Shown here piece by piece: positions 35,976-44,869 of a stretch of 64,000 nt of DNA; within the stretch, counting starts at the first letter, position 1, and each line of letters begins with the position of its first letter. This DNA comes from Mesorhizobium sp. L-2-11. GTDB lineage: Bacteria; Pseudomonadota; Alphaproteobacteria; Rhizobiales; Rhizobiaceae. The stretch is from the NCBI RefSeq assembly GCF_016756595.1, contig NZ_AP023257.1:3364001-3428000 (forward strand), given 5' to 3'. The notes under the pieces were generated by a model. It had not been told where the DNA came from, made no database searches, and worked only from the letters and a program-made list of their open reading frames with translations. Both the position numbers and the translations under genes were made by a program.

Positions 35976-36917
35976 ATGTCGGCTCAGGAAAGCGGCCTCA
36001 AGGATAGCGGTAGCGCAATTTCGGAAGCGACGGTCAGTGATTTCTTTGCGCTGCTGAAACCACGCGTGATGGCGCTTGCTGTTTTTACCGCTTTCGTCGG
36101 CCTGATGGTGGCGCCCGGGGCGATGAATCCGGTCATCGCCGTTATTGCAATCGGTGCAATTGCGGTTGGAGCGGGAGCGGCCGGGGCACTCAACATGTGG
36201 TACGATGCCGATATTGACGCGTTGATGTCGCGCACGTCAAAGCGGCCGGTCCCGTCAGGCCGGGTCACGCCAGGCGAAGCGCTCGGCTTCGGCCTGGTGC
36301 TTTCCGTACTTGCGATCATGACGCTCGGCGTGCTGGTGGGGTGGCTCGCCGCATCGCTGCTGGCCTTCACCATCTTCTTCTACGTCGTCATCTACACGAT
36401 GTGGCTGAAACGCTCGACGCCGCAGAACATCGTCATAGGCGGCGCCGCGGGTGCGCTTCCTCCGGTCATCGGGTGGGCGGCCGCCACCGGCGCCGTCGGA
36501 GTTGAAAGTCTCGTCCTGTTTATGGTCATTTTCCTCTGGACGCCGCCGCATTTCTGGGCGCTCGCGCTGTTCAAGATCGGCGACTATGCCGCGGCCGGCA
36601 TTCCGATGATGCCGAACGTGGCCGGCCAGGTTTCGACCAGAAAGCAAATCTTCGTCTATTCGCTGATCCTGGCACCAATCGGCGTGCTCCCCTGGGCTGT
36701 CGGATTCGCGAGCGGATTGTACGGGATTGTTTCGGCCGCTTTGGGTGCGGGTTTCATCTGGCATGCCTGGAAGCTTCTGGTCGACAAAAGATGGGCTGAA
36801 GAGATGAAACGCGCAAAGGCGCTGTTTGCCTATTCGATATTCTATCTTTTCGCGATCTTTGCCGTGCTGCTTGCCGACACCGTTGCAATGCGCGCGGTCA
36901 TGTCAGCCGGAAATTGA
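35976..36917 (+). CDS. ctaB: protoheme IX farnesyltransferase (heme O synthase)
   Basis: A 313-aa UbiA-family membrane prenyltransferase with nine predicted helices. The Asp-rich motif [20 protein letters not shown] (about 70-89) binds the farnesyl diphosphate magnesium. It makes heme O, the precursor of heme A for aa3 oxidases. It is not in the oxidase operon itself but 87 bases after the cytochrome c gene on the same strand, and most likely serves the oxidase downstream. Confidence 0.94.
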   Translation: MSAQESGLKDSGSAISEATVSDFFALLKPRVMALAVFTAFVGLMVAPGAMNPVIAVIAIGAIAVGAGAAGALNMWYDADIDALMSRTSKRPVPSGRVTPGEALGFGLVLSVLAIMTLGVLVGWLAASLLAFTIFFYVVIYTMWLKRSTPQNIVIGGAAGALPPVIGWAAATGAVGVESLVLFMVIFLWTPPHFWALALFKIGDYAAAGIPMMPNVAGQVSTRKQIFVYSLILAPIGVLPWAVGFASGLYGIVSAALGAGFIWHAWKLLVDKRWAEEMKRAKALFAYSIFYLFAIFAVLLADTVAMRAVMSAGN

Positions 36918-37016
36918 CGGCATCGTGGCTGCATTGAATCCTGATGTTCTTGGATTGGTTGCCGGGTTGAGAATCGGCGATTGCTGAACGAGGTGCGCCC
37001 CGAACCTGCTCAAAGC

Positions 37017-37097
37017 TCACGTTGGCAGTGCGCAGAATCCCAGCACCAGCAGAATAACTATGCCAAGGCCGAGTATAAGAACGGTCTTTCCATCCAT
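37017..37097 (-). CDS. putative 26-aa single-helix membrane peptide
   Basis: ATG 37097 is preceded by GAAGG at a good distance and encodes MDGKTVLILGLGIVILLVLG and then FCALPT, followed by TGA. It has a polar start and one continuous hydrophobic helix. It lies between ctaB and the DUF2189 gene, on the strand of the oxidase operon. Size and shape resemble small accessory subunits of membrane complexes, but no family is recognised. The rest of the 36918-37313 gap shows nothing else. Confidence 0.45.
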   Translation of the reverse strand: MDGKTVLILGLGIVILLVLGFCALPT

Positions 37098-37313
37098 GAC
37101 CTTCACCCTTCAACCCAGCTTTGAGACTAGCGAAGAAAGGCCGTTAGAGCTAGCGGGATCAACGGAGCCGTCCCGCAGATAAAGGGCCGCGACAAATGCC
37201 ATGCAAGAGCGTATGTTGATCTTGGTGCAGGTCGCGATTTTGCGTGGCCAATCACGCTGAACGGCAGCACCGTGAAATCGCGACCTTACCGGACCTGGTC
37301 TGGAGGAATGGTC

Positions 37314-38132
37314 ATGGCAAGTTTTCACGTGATTGCAGGCGCCAGCGAGACGCTGGAGCACACCAGAATTCGAAAGATCGGCGTTTCCGACCTGTTCGAT
37401 GCGCTCAAGCGTGGCGTCGACGATTTCATGGTCAAACCATCGCACATCGTTTTCCTCTGCCTGATCTATCCGCTTGTCGGCGTCGTGCTCGCTGTCTGGA
37501 CGTCGGGCAACAACGCGTTGCCGCTGTTGTTTCCGCTGGTGTCCGGTTTTGCGCTGATCGGTCCATTCGCGGCGCTCGGCCTTTATGAGATCAGCCGGCG
37601 GAGAGAGGCCGGGCTCGATGCCTCATGGAGCCACGCTTTCGAGGTCAGGAATTCTCCAGCGCTGCCGGCCATCGCGGCGGTCGGGATCATGCTGCTTGCG
37701 ATCTTCATCGCCTGGCTGTTGACCGCGCAGTTATTTTATCAGCAGGTGTTCGGTCCGGCCCCGCCGGAATCACTGTCCAGCTTCATCAGTGAAATATTCG
37801 CCACCGGACGCGGCTGGACGCTGATTATCGTTGGCCACGCGATCGGCTTCGTCTTCGCCGCGGTCGTGTTGTGCACCACGGTCGTCGCGTTCCCGTTGTT
37901 GCTCGATCGCGACGTCGGCGCCTACGAAGCCATCCACACCTCGGTGCGCGTGGTGCTGGCCAATCCGATCGTCATGGCTGTCTGGGGCCTGATTGTCGCC
38001 GTCGCGCTGATCATAGGCTCGCTGCCGGTGTTCGCCGGGCTGGCGGTGGTGCTGCCGATCCTCGGTCACGCCACCTGGCACGTCTATCGCAAAGTCGTGG
38101 AATCGCCGGCTTCCACGAAACCGGCGAGCTGA
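37314..38132 (+). CDS. DUF2189 integral membrane protein
   Basis: A 272-aa protein with about six membrane helices. Typical DUF2189 text includes SDLFDALKRGVDDFMVKPSH, FPLVSGFALIGPFAALGLYE, ISRRREAGLDASW and YEAIHTSVRVVLANP. The function is unknown; relatives are often annotated as cytochrome c oxidase-linked because of neighbours, as here. GGAGG lies 7 bases before ATG 37314, which is why the earlier ATG and GTG are not used. Confidence 0.85.
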   Translation: MASFHVIAGASETLEHTRIRKIGVSDLFDALKRGVDDFMVKPSHIVFLCLIYPLVGVVLAVWTSGNNALPLLFPLVSGFALIGPFAALGLYEISRRREAGLDASWSHAFEVRNSPALPAIAAVGIMLLAIFIAWLLTAQLFYQQVFGPAPPESLSSFISEIFATGRGWTLIIVGHAIGFVFAAVVLCTTVVAFPLLLDRDVGAYEAIHTSVRVVLANPIVMAVWGLIVAVALIIGSLPVFAGLAVVLPILGHATWHVYRKVVESPASTKPAS

Positions 38133-38145
38133 AAACATCCTGCCT

Positions 38146-38174
38146 TGCCGCACCAGCGAAAGGCCGGTGCGGCA
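38146..38174. terminator. hairpin between convergent DUF2189 and deacylase genes
   Basis: TGCCGCACC and GGTGCGGCA form a perfect 9-bp stem with an 11-base loop. Neither side has a strong T-run (GATGTTTTC on the minus side is best), so termination is only probable. Confidence 0.45.
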
Positions 38175-38189
38175 GGTCGGCAAGAGCGG

Positions 38190-38663
38190 TTAGTAAGCCG
38201 GGTAGCTAAAGCGGGCTTGCTGTGCGTCGCTGGTCAGGTTGCGGAAATCCTTGCCGCTGACATGCACGAGCGTCCTGTGGTCGCCGCCCTCGAAATAGAT
38301 ATCGCCGGCATTGCCGAGGCTTTCATCGACGATCACCGGCACATCGTAGGCCGCCCCGATCGGCGGGATGGCGCCGGTGTCGCAATCCTCGAAGAGCGAA
38401 ACCACCTCGTCCTCGGAGGCGAGCCCGATACGCTGGTGCATCACGTCCTGCAAGGTGCCGAGCTCGATCCTGTGCGTGCTGGGGACCACGGCCAGCGCAT
38501 AGCCACCGTCGTGGTGAACCACCACCGATTTGGCCATGATGCTGCCGGGCACATGCGCCGCTAAGGCGGACTGCCTGCTTGTCGACGTGCGGTGGTGCTC
38601 GACGGTATCGTAGGAAATTCCTTTCTCGTCGATAAAGTCCTTCAATCTGTTTGCGATCGTCAT
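38190..38663 (-). CDS. YbaK/ProX-type aminoacyl-tRNA deacylase
   Basis: A 157-aa YbaK-fold protein (TIANRLKDFIDEKGISYDTV, SIMAKSVVVHHDGGYALAVV, then DCDTGAIPPIGAAYDVPVIV). Members hydrolyse mischarged tRNAs such as Cys- or Ala-tRNA(Pro). The invariant Lys that helps catalysis is present in AKSVVV. GGGAGG lies before ATG 38663, so the upstream in-frame start is not used. It is convergent with the DUF2189 gene. Confidence 0.88.
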   Translation of the reverse strand: MTIANRLKDFIDEKGISYDTVEHHRTSTSRQSALAAHVPGSIMAKSVVVHHDGGYALAVVPSTHRIELGTLQDVMHQRIGLASEDEVVSLFEDCDTGAIPPIGAAYDVPVIVDESLGNAGDIYFEGGDHRTLVHVSGKDFRNLTSDAQQARFSYPAY

Positions 38664-38822
38664 CTTGAGCCTCCCTTCCTGGAGTTCGCGACGGAGAAAC
38701 GACAAAAATCGTTCTCCTTCTGTCGTTTTCCGGTGGTGACAAAAATGGGCCAGCTGTCGACCGTTTCAAGGCAAGGCAGCCGTGAACAACTCCTCCGGCA
38801 TCGACGGAACCCGGATTGCGCG

Positions 38823-39227
38823 TCAGGGCTCGGAACCAAAAAACAGCGTCCGGGTGAGAAGCGTGTACTCCGATTCGAAGACCATCATTGCCACGAAGAC
38901 CAGCACCAGGATCGGCGGCAATATGATCGCATAGGTCAGCGCCAGCCGTTCCCAGGCCATGTGCATGAAGACCGCGACGATCAGCCCGGCCTTGAGCATC
39001 ATGAAGATCAGGATCAGCGACCATCTGAGATAGCCCTGGAGGCCGACGTAATCGACCAGATAGGAGCAGGCGCTGAGGATGAACAGCCATACCCAGACCA
39101 CCAGATAGAGCTTGATCGGGTGCTCCTGATGAACCTCCGCAGGGGCGATGCCGGTTGCTGCCGCATCATGCGCTTGAACTCCATGCAGCGTATGTTGCCC
39201 CAGGCCATTTGCGGTTGCTTCAGCCAT
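38823..39227 (-). CDS. cytochrome c oxidase subunit IV-family protein
   Basis: A 134-aa protein with three membrane helices (LYLVVWVWLFILSACSYLVD, LRWSLILIFMMLKAGLIVAV and YAIILPPILVLVFVAMMVFE), the pattern of bacterial caa3/bo3-type subunit IV. It is last in the oxidase operon. Its start region lies in a local triplication, and a 15-codon mini-frame overlaps the ATG, so translation may be coupled to the preceding subunit III gene. Confidence 0.88.
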   Translation of the reverse strand: MAEATANGLGQHTLHGVQAHDAAATGIAPAEVHQEHPIKLYLVVWVWLFILSACSYLVDYVGLQGYLRWSLILIFMMLKAGLIVAVFMHMAWERLALTYAIILPPILVLVFVAMMVFESEYTLLTRTLFFGSEP

Positions 39228-39285
39228 ATCTGCCTCTCACCAAAGCCATGTCTCTCATCAAAGCCATGTCTGCCTCTCACCAAAG
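39224..39285 (-). repeat. triplicated translation-start segment between subunits III and IV
   Basis: On the minus strand CTTTGGTGAGAGGCAGACAT, followed by GG, is repeated as 22-, 18- and 22-base units (39264-39285, 39246-39263, 39224-39245). The first includes the subunit III stop and the last holds the subunit IV ribosome-binding site and ATG. The first copy's ATG opens a 15-codon frame that ends at TGA 39220-39222, overlapping the subunit IV start. Confidence 0.85.
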
Positions 39286-39999
39286 ATAGAAGAATGCGAA
39301 AATGAACACCCAGACCAGGTCGACGAAATGCCAGTAGAGCCCCATGATCTCGACGTGCTCGTAGCGGCCCCTGCGGCTGGTGAAGAACCCGGGCCGGCCG
39401 GTTTCGTAGTCTCCGCGCCAGACCTTTCGCGCCACGATGATCAGGAAGATCACCCCGAACGTCACATGGGTGCCGTGAAAGCCGGTGATCATGAAGAAGG
39501 ATGACCCGAACTGCGCCGCACCCCACGGATTGCCCCAGGGACGGACCCCTTCGGTGATCAGCTTGGTCCATTCGAAGGCCTGCATGCCGACGAAGGTGGC
39601 GCCGAGCGCTGCGGTCAGAAGCATGAGGATCGCCGTCTTGCGGCGGTCGTGGCGGTAGCCGAAATTCACCGCCATGGCCATCGTTCCGCTGCTCGAGATC
39701 AGCACGAAGGTCATGATCGCGATAAGGATCAGTGGAATGTTCGAGCCGCCAATGTGAAGGGCAAAGACCTCGCTCGGATTGGGCCACGGCACTCGGGTGG
39801 ACATGCGCGCGGTCATGTAGGAGAGCAGGAAGCAGCCGAAGACGAAGGTGTCGCTGAGCAGGAAGATCCACATCATGGCCTTGCCCCAGGACACGTTCTT
39901 GAAGGCGCGCTGATCCGAGGACCAATCGGCGGCGACGCCTTGCAAACCCGCTGGCCGCGGCTGTGCTTGGCCGGTATGCGTCAGTGTCGTGTCTGCCAT
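39277..39999 (-). CDS. coxP: cytochrome c oxidase subunit III (CoxP-like)
   Basis: A 240-aa heme-copper oxidase subunit III with about six helices: KAMMWIFLLSDTFVFGCFLL, IPLILIAIMTFVLISSSGTM and SFFMITGFHGTHVTFGVIFL, ending GLYWHFVDLVWVFIFAFFYL. The HxxH/E pattern ITGFHGTHVT is diagnostic. It is the second subunit III-type gene in the operon, matching the Bradyrhizobium coxMNOP order, hence the symbol. Confidence 0.88.
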   Translation of the reverse strand: MADTTLTHTGQAQPRPAGLQGVAADWSSDQRAFKNVSWGKAMMWIFLLSDTFVFGCFLLSYMTARMSTRVPWPNPSEVFALHIGGSNIPLILIAIMTFVLISSSGTMAMAVNFGYRHDRRKTAILMLLTAALGATFVGMQAFEWTKLITEGVRPWGNPWGAAQFGSSFFMITGFHGTHVTFGVIFLIIVARKVWRGDYETGRPGFFTSRRGRYEHVEIMGLYWHFVDLVWVFIFAFFYLW

Positions 40000-40012
40000 C
40001 CGTCCGGCCCTC

Positions 40013-40717
40013 CTAGATCAGCAGCTGTCGGCAAATCTCGATAAAAGTCGCGGCCCAGCCGGCCAGAAGTGCAAAAATGGCGAGCCAGACGAAAAGCAGG
40101 AAATGCCAGTACATGGCGCACAATTCGACGCTGAGGCGAAGCCGCTCCGGCCGTGCTCCGTTCCAGGCGCCGGCAGTTGTTCTGCCCAGGCCCACCAGCC
40201 CGCCCAGTATGTGCAGGCCATGCATCCCGGTTATCAGGTAGAAAAAACTGTTGGCCGGATTGGCGGTCAGCAAATAGCCGTCGGCGGTCAGTTCCCGCCA
40301 AGCCACAAGCTGTCCGCCCAGGAAGGCAAGCGCGGTGAGCCCAGCTGTGACGAGGCCGAGCCTGACCGCGTCGATCTCGCCCCGGCGCGCAGCGACCGAG
40401 GCGCATTGCAGGGCGATGCTGCTCAGGACCAGCACGCCGGTGTTGAACCAGAGCACGCGCGGCAGCGGCAGCGCCTGCCAGTCCGACAGCGCCATGCGCA
40501 TGAAATAGGCGCTGGTGAAAAGCGCAAACAGGCAGCCGACGACGGCGAGGAAGACGCCGAGGCCGATCTTGGCGGTCGGCAGCGGCGATCCTTCGAGGCC
40601 GATAGCATCCCCTATCAAACCTTGCTCGAGCCATGGCTTGGCCATCAGCCGCTGGTGGGAAAGCCACCATCCGGCAAAGCCGGCGATAACGAGGAGGAAC
40701 ACCAGAATGACGCTCAT
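40013..40717 (-). CDS. coxO: cytochrome c oxidase subunit III (CoxO-like)
   Basis: A 234-aa subunit III paralogue with helices VILVFLLVIAGFAGWWLSHQ, ALFTSAYFMRMALSDWQALP and SFFYLITGMHGLHILGGLVG, ending SVELCAMYWHFLLFVWLAIF. Its start overlaps the end of subunit I by four bases, and 13 bases separate it from coxP. Two subunit III genes side by side is the organisation of the alternative aa3 oxidase coxMNOP of Bradyrhizobium. Confidence 0.87.
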   Translation of the reverse strand: MSVILVFLLVIAGFAGWWLSHQRLMAKPWLEQGLIGDAIGLEGSPLPTAKIGLGVFLAVVGCLFALFTSAYFMRMALSDWQALPLPRVLWFNTGVLVLSSIALQCASVAARRGEIDAVRLGLVTAGLTALAFLGGQLVAWRELTADGYLLTANPANSFFYLITGMHGLHILGGLVGLGRTTAGAWNGARPERLRLSVELCAMYWHFLLFVWLAIFALLAGWAATFIEICRQLLI

Positions 40718-42483
40718 GCCGGCTCCCTGGAGGTTCCGAAGGAGCCCGGCATGTTTTGTGGGATAAAATCCTCCTTGGCGCCAGGCACGCTGTAGTCATA
40801 GGCCCAGCGATAGACGATCGGCAGTTCCTTGCCGAAATTGCCATGGGCGGGCGGTGTTTCCGGCGTCTGCCATTCAAGTGTCGTGGCGCGCCACGGATTG
40901 CCGCCAGCCTCGCGGCCGTGGCGAATGCTCCAGATCAGATTGAACAGGAACACGATTTGGGCAAAGCCGACGAGGAACGCCATTATGCTGATGAAGGCGT
41001 TCAGATCGTGGGCCGACTCGGTCATGACAGTCGTGGCGGTCAGTTCGTGGTAGCGGCGCGGCACGCCCATCAGGCCGATGTAGTGCATGGGAAAGAAAAT
41101 CAGATAGGCACCGAGGAAGGTGACCCAGAAATGGAACTGGCCCATCGCCTCGTTCAGCATCCGGCCAGTGACCTTCGGGTACCAGTGATAGATCGCCCCG
41201 AAGATCACCAGGATCGGGGCGACGCCCATGACCATATGGAAATGGGCAACGACGAACATCGTGTCCGATAGCGGAACGTCGACGACGACATTGCCGAGAA
41301 ACAATCCGGTCAGCCCGCCATTGACGAAGGTGACGATGAAGGCCAGGGCAAAAAGCATCGGAACGGTGAGGTGGATGTCGCCGCGCCACAGCGTCAGCAC
41401 CCAGTTGTAGACCTTGATCGCGGTCGGGACGGCAATGATCAAAGTCGTGGTGGCAAAGAAGAAGCCGAAATAGGGATGCATGCCGCTGACATACATGTGG
41501 TGCGCCCAGACCACGAAGCTCAACGCACCGATGCCAACGATGGCCCAGACCATCATCCGGTAGCCGAAGATGTTCTTGCGCGCATGGGTGCTGATCAGAT
41601 CGGACACGATGCCGAAGGCCGGCAGCGCCACGATGTAGACCTCGGGATGGCCGAAGAACCAGAACAGATGCTGGAACAGGATCGGGCTGCCGCCGCCGTG
41701 CTGCAGTTGTTCGCCCATCTCGACGATGGCTGGCATGAAGAAGCTGGTGCCGAGCGCACGGTCGAACAGCATCATGACGCAGGCGACAAACAACGCCGGG
41801 AAGGCGAGCAGCGCCATGACGGTCGCGGTGAAGATACCCCAGACGGTCAGCGGCAGGCGCATCAGCGTCATGCCGCGTGTGCGGGCCTGCAGCACTGTCA
41901 CGACGTAGTTCAAGCCGCCCATGGTGAAGCCGATGATGAACAGGATCAGCGAGACGAGCATCAGGATGATGCCCCAGTCCTGGCCGCCTGGTGTGCCGGA
42001 CATGATCGCCTGCGGCGGGTAGAGCGTCCAGCCGGCGCCGGTCGGTCCACCGGGCGCAAAGAAGCTCGACACCAAAACCAGCACGGCGAGCAGGTAGATC
42101 CAGTAGCTCAGCATGTTGACATAGGGAAAGACCATGTCGCGCGCGCCGACCATCAGCGGGATCAGGTAGTTGCCGAAGCCGCCCAGAAACAGTGCCGTGA
42201 GCAGGTAGATCACCATGATCATGCCATGCATGGTGATGAACTGGTAGTAGGCTTCGGGGCTGATGAAGTCGAACGTGCCGGGGAAGCCGAGCTGCAGCCG
42301 CATCAACCAGGACAGCACCAGCGCCACCAGGCCGATTGCCGTCGCCGTCGCCGAATACTGGATGGCGATGACCTTGGCGTCCTGCGAAAAGACGTATTTC
42401 GTCCACCAGCTGTGCGGATGATAGAGTTCCATCTCCGCGACTTCGGCCGGCGGTACCGCATCTGCAGGTGTGACATCGACCAT
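40714..42483 (-). CDS. coxN: cytochrome c oxidase subunit I (CoxN-like)
   Basis: A 589-aa heme-copper oxidase catalytic subunit with twelve core helices. Heme a ligand text is ITMHGMIMVIYLL. The copper-B/Tyr loop WFFGHPEVYIVALPAFG has the crosslinked His-Tyr and the Glu of an A-type D-channel. HHMYVSGMHPYFGF supplies the two CuB histidines, and VVAHFHMVMG gives the a and a3 heme histidines. It oxidises cytochrome c and pumps protons. Confidence 0.95.
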   Translation of the reverse strand: MVDVTPADAVPPAEVAEMELYHPHSWWTKYVFSQDAKVIAIQYSATATAIGLVALVLSWLMRLQLGFPGTFDFISPEAYYQFITMHGMIMVIYLLTALFLGGFGNYLIPLMVGARDMVFPYVNMLSYWIYLLAVLVLVSSFFAPGGPTGAGWTLYPPQAIMSGTPGGQDWGIILMLVSLILFIIGFTMGGLNYVVTVLQARTRGMTLMRLPLTVWGIFTATVMALLAFPALFVACVMMLFDRALGTSFFMPAIVEMGEQLQHGGGSPILFQHLFWFFGHPEVYIVALPAFGIVSDLISTHARKNIFGYRMMVWAIVGIGALSFVVWAHHMYVSGMHPYFGFFFATTTLIIAVPTAIKVYNWVLTLWRGDIHLTVPMLFALAFIVTFVNGGLTGLFLGNVVVDVPLSDTMFVVAHFHMVMGVAPILVIFGAIYHWYPKVTGRMLNEAMGQFHFWVTFLGAYLIFFPMHYIGLMGVPRRYHELTATTVMTESAHDLNAFISIMAFLVGFAQIVFLFNLIWSIRHGREAGGNPWRATTLEWQTPETPPAHGNFGKELPIVYRWAYDYSVPGAKEDFIPQNMPGSFGTSREPA

Positions 42484-42571
42484 ATAGGAACACCTCCGTG
42501 CCCTTTTCGGCCTGACTCGACAGTTTCGAGCCCTGCCGCAATTTCAACCCAAATCGCCGTCCTGCCGGCGT

Positions 42572-43387
42572 CTACTCTGCCGAGCCCACCTGCTGGGGGG
42601 CCGACAATTGCGCAAAAGTCTGCTGTTCGCCGAGCCACGCCAGATAATCTTCCGGCGTGTCGACCATCACCACGCCATTCATCAACGGGTGCCCCTGGCC
42701 ACAAAGTTCGGCGCACAGGACCTGGAAAGTTCCGGTCTTGGTCGGGGTGAACCAGAAATAGGTGACCGAGCCTGGGATCATGTCCATCTTGGCGCGGAAT
42801 TCCGGCACGTAGAAATCGTGCAGCACGTCGATCGAGCGGAGCAGCATCTTGATCGGTTTGCCGACCGGCAGATGCAGATCGGCGGCTTCGACCACGACAT
42901 CGTCCTGGCCGTTGGCGTCACCGGGGTTCACGCCGAGGGGATTTTCAGGGCTGACGTTGCGGGTGTCGGATGTGCCGAGCTTGCCGTCCTTGCCGGGCAA
43001 GCGGAAACTCCACTGCCATTGCTGGCCGACGACTTCGACCACTGTTGCGTCGCTTGGGACGCTGACGAACTGGTTCCAGACGAACAGGCCGGGAACCAGC
43101 ATGGCCGTGACGCCGATTGCGGTGACGATCGTCAGCCACCATTCGAGCCGCTTGTTCTCGGGTTCGTATGCCGCCTGGTTGCCTTCCCGATGACGGAAGC
43201 GGAAGACGCAATAAGCCATGAATAGGACGACGGCGGCGAAGACGACGCCGGTGATCCAAAAGGTGATGATGATGGTGTTGTCGATATAGTCCCAGTTAGA
43301 GGCAATCGGCGTCCACCACCATGGGCTCAGGAAGTGGAACAACACTGAGCCCACAACTACCAAAACGAGTACAAGCGCTATGGCCAT
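42572..43387 (-). CDS. coxM: cytochrome c oxidase subunit II (CoxM-like)
   Basis: A 271-aa subunit II with a signal-like first helix (MAIALVLVLVVVGSVLFHFL), two more membrane helices and a periplasmic cupredoxin domain. The binuclear CuA site is complete in VLCAELCGQGHPLMNG, with the upstream His in DVLHDFYVPEF, and QQWQWSF forms the electron-entry aromatic patch. There is no fused cytochrome c domain. GGAGG lies 8 bases before ATG 43387. It is first in the operon. Confidence 0.94.
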   Translation of the reverse strand: MAIALVLVLVVVGSVLFHFLSPWWWTPIASNWDYIDNTIIITFWITGVVFAAVVLFMAYCVFRFRHREGNQAAYEPENKRLEWWLTIVTAIGVTAMLVPGLFVWNQFVSVPSDATVVEVVGQQWQWSFRLPGKDGKLGTSDTRNVSPENPLGVNPGDANGQDDVVVEAADLHLPVGKPIKMLLRSIDVLHDFYVPEFRAKMDMIPGSVTYFWFTPTKTGTFQVLCAELCGQGHPLMNGVVMVDTPEDYLAWLGEQQTFAQLSAPQQVGSAE

Positions 43388-43815
43388 ATCCCGTTCCTCC
43401 CGGCATTCCAAGGGCGCGAAGCCGTCCCAGGAAATGCCAAATGCATCATAGCTCGATTTCCGGTCGAAATTCTAGTGCGGTGTTCCCGTCAGCCGAAAAC
43501 ACAATGGCGATGATGTGGAAGAACCCAAGAAGAAGAAGGCTGCGGCGAAGAAAAAACCTGCTCGGGCAACGAACAACACGGCTTGCTGCCGGATCGTGAA
43601 CGGGCGCCGCCTCGCGGGGAGGAGGCTGATTCGGGATGGTGCCGACGGGATCAGGCAGAGCAGACCGGCTTCTGCTGTGCTGGCGGTTCGGGTTGCTGTC
43701 GGGGCGAGGGGGGCCGATTTCAACCTAACCGGGGTTCAGCGAGGCGGTCGGCCGGATCGCCGCACCTGCAACGCCGAGTTGCCGTGATCGGATCAGCCGC
43801 CCTGACCGCTGCGCT
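43388..43815. other. intergenic stretch, no supportable gene
   Basis: 428 bases between the oxidase operon and the end of the LysR gene. A plus-strand open frame (GTG 43515, 90 codons) starts with a Lys-rich EEPKKKKAAAKKKPARATNN but soon becomes Arg-rich random-looking sequence with no ribosome-binding site. It may be a gene remnant. The oxidase promoter should lie near 43390-43500. Confidence 0.5.
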
Positions 43816-44724
43816 TTAAGGGATCCAGTGAGTTTTTCCAGCGCAAACGTCTCGAACGCAGCCGCGCAGCCAGCGGTGCGCCGGATCGGCATCCAGCCGC
43901 GGGTGCCACAAAAGTGAGACCGTGATTTCCGGCAGGGGAACCGGCAGAGGGAAGCAGAACATTCCATCGCGCAGGTTTCCCGTATAGCGTTCGGGAACGC
44001 TGGCGATCAGGTCCGAGGCACGCGCCAGGGCCAGAGCTTCCGAAAAGCCGCCGACGACCGTCACGATCTCCCGTTTCAACCCTAACGACTCAAGGGCGTC
44101 GTCGATCGGTCCCCTGTCGAGCCCGCGACGGGAGACGAGGATGTGCCGGCCGGCTGCGTAGCGGGCAGGGGTCATCGTGACCTCGCACAATGGATGCCCG
44201 ATCCGCACGACGCCGACGAAACGATCACGGAACAGCGCTTGCGCGCGCATCTCCGGTCCCGTGTCCTTGCCGACAACGCCGGTTTCCAGGTCTACGCTGC
44301 CGTCGCGCATGGGCGTGCTGTCCTTGTCCGGCTTCAATACAAAACGCAGCCGCACGCCCGGTGCCTGTTCGCCGACGCGCGCAATGAGATCCGGCCCGAA
44401 ATTCTCGACAAAGCCGTCCTGGTTTCTGAGCGTGAAGGTCCGCACAAGCCGTTTCAGGTCGAGCATCTCAACAGGGCGCAAAACGGCTTCGGCGTCCTGC
44501 ACAAGCCGACCGACGCGATCGCGGAGCTCGAGGGCCCGAGGTGTCGGAACGAGGCCGCGTCCGGCCCTGACCAGCAGCGGATCGCCCGTCGTCTCACGCA
44601 ATCGCGCCAGCGCCCGGCTCATCGCCGACGGGCTCAGCCGCAGCCTTTTGGCGGCGCGCGCCACGCTGCCTTCCGTCAGCAGCACGTCAAGCGTGACAAG
44701 CAGATTGAGATCGGGATGCGCCAT
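43816..44724 (-). CDS. LysR-family transcriptional regulator
   Basis: A 302-aa LysR regulator. The N-terminal winged helix (DLNLLVTLDVLLTEGSVARA, then AKRLRLSPSAMSRALARLR) is followed by a periplasmic-binding-protein-like effector domain. It is transcribed divergently from an MFS efflux gene, so it very likely controls that gene in response to the transported compound. The effector is unknown. Confidence 0.92.
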   Translation of the reverse strand: MAHPDLNLLVTLDVLLTEGSVARAAKRLRLSPSAMSRALARLRETTGDPLLVRAGRGLVPTPRALELRDRVGRLVQDAEAVLRPVEMLDLKRLVRTFTLRNQDGFVENFGPDLIARVGEQAPGVRLRFVLKPDKDSTPMRDGSVDLETGVVGKDTGPEMRAQALFRDRFVGVVRIGHPLCEVTMTPARYAAGRHILVSRRGLDRGPIDDALESLGLKREIVTVVGGFSEALALARASDLIASVPERYTGNLRDGMFCFPLPVPLPEITVSLLWHPRLDADPAHRWLRGCVRDVCAGKTHWIP

Positions 44725-44869
44725 CTGCTGATCGTAGCATGGGCGGCATGATTTGATATGGCGTCAAACGCAACGAATAAGTGCAAATGATGCAGCTACC
44801 GCCCTATCAAGCAAAGGACTACCTGTCTGCCAGCTCCGTGTGGGGGAGTCGGCCAGAAAACGGGAGTTC

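Noticed and set aside
43515..43787. A Lys-rich 90-codon frame
   Set aside because: It begins with GTG, lacks a ribosome-binding site and turns Arg-rich and random after 30 codons. It could be a remnant but is not supportable as a gene.
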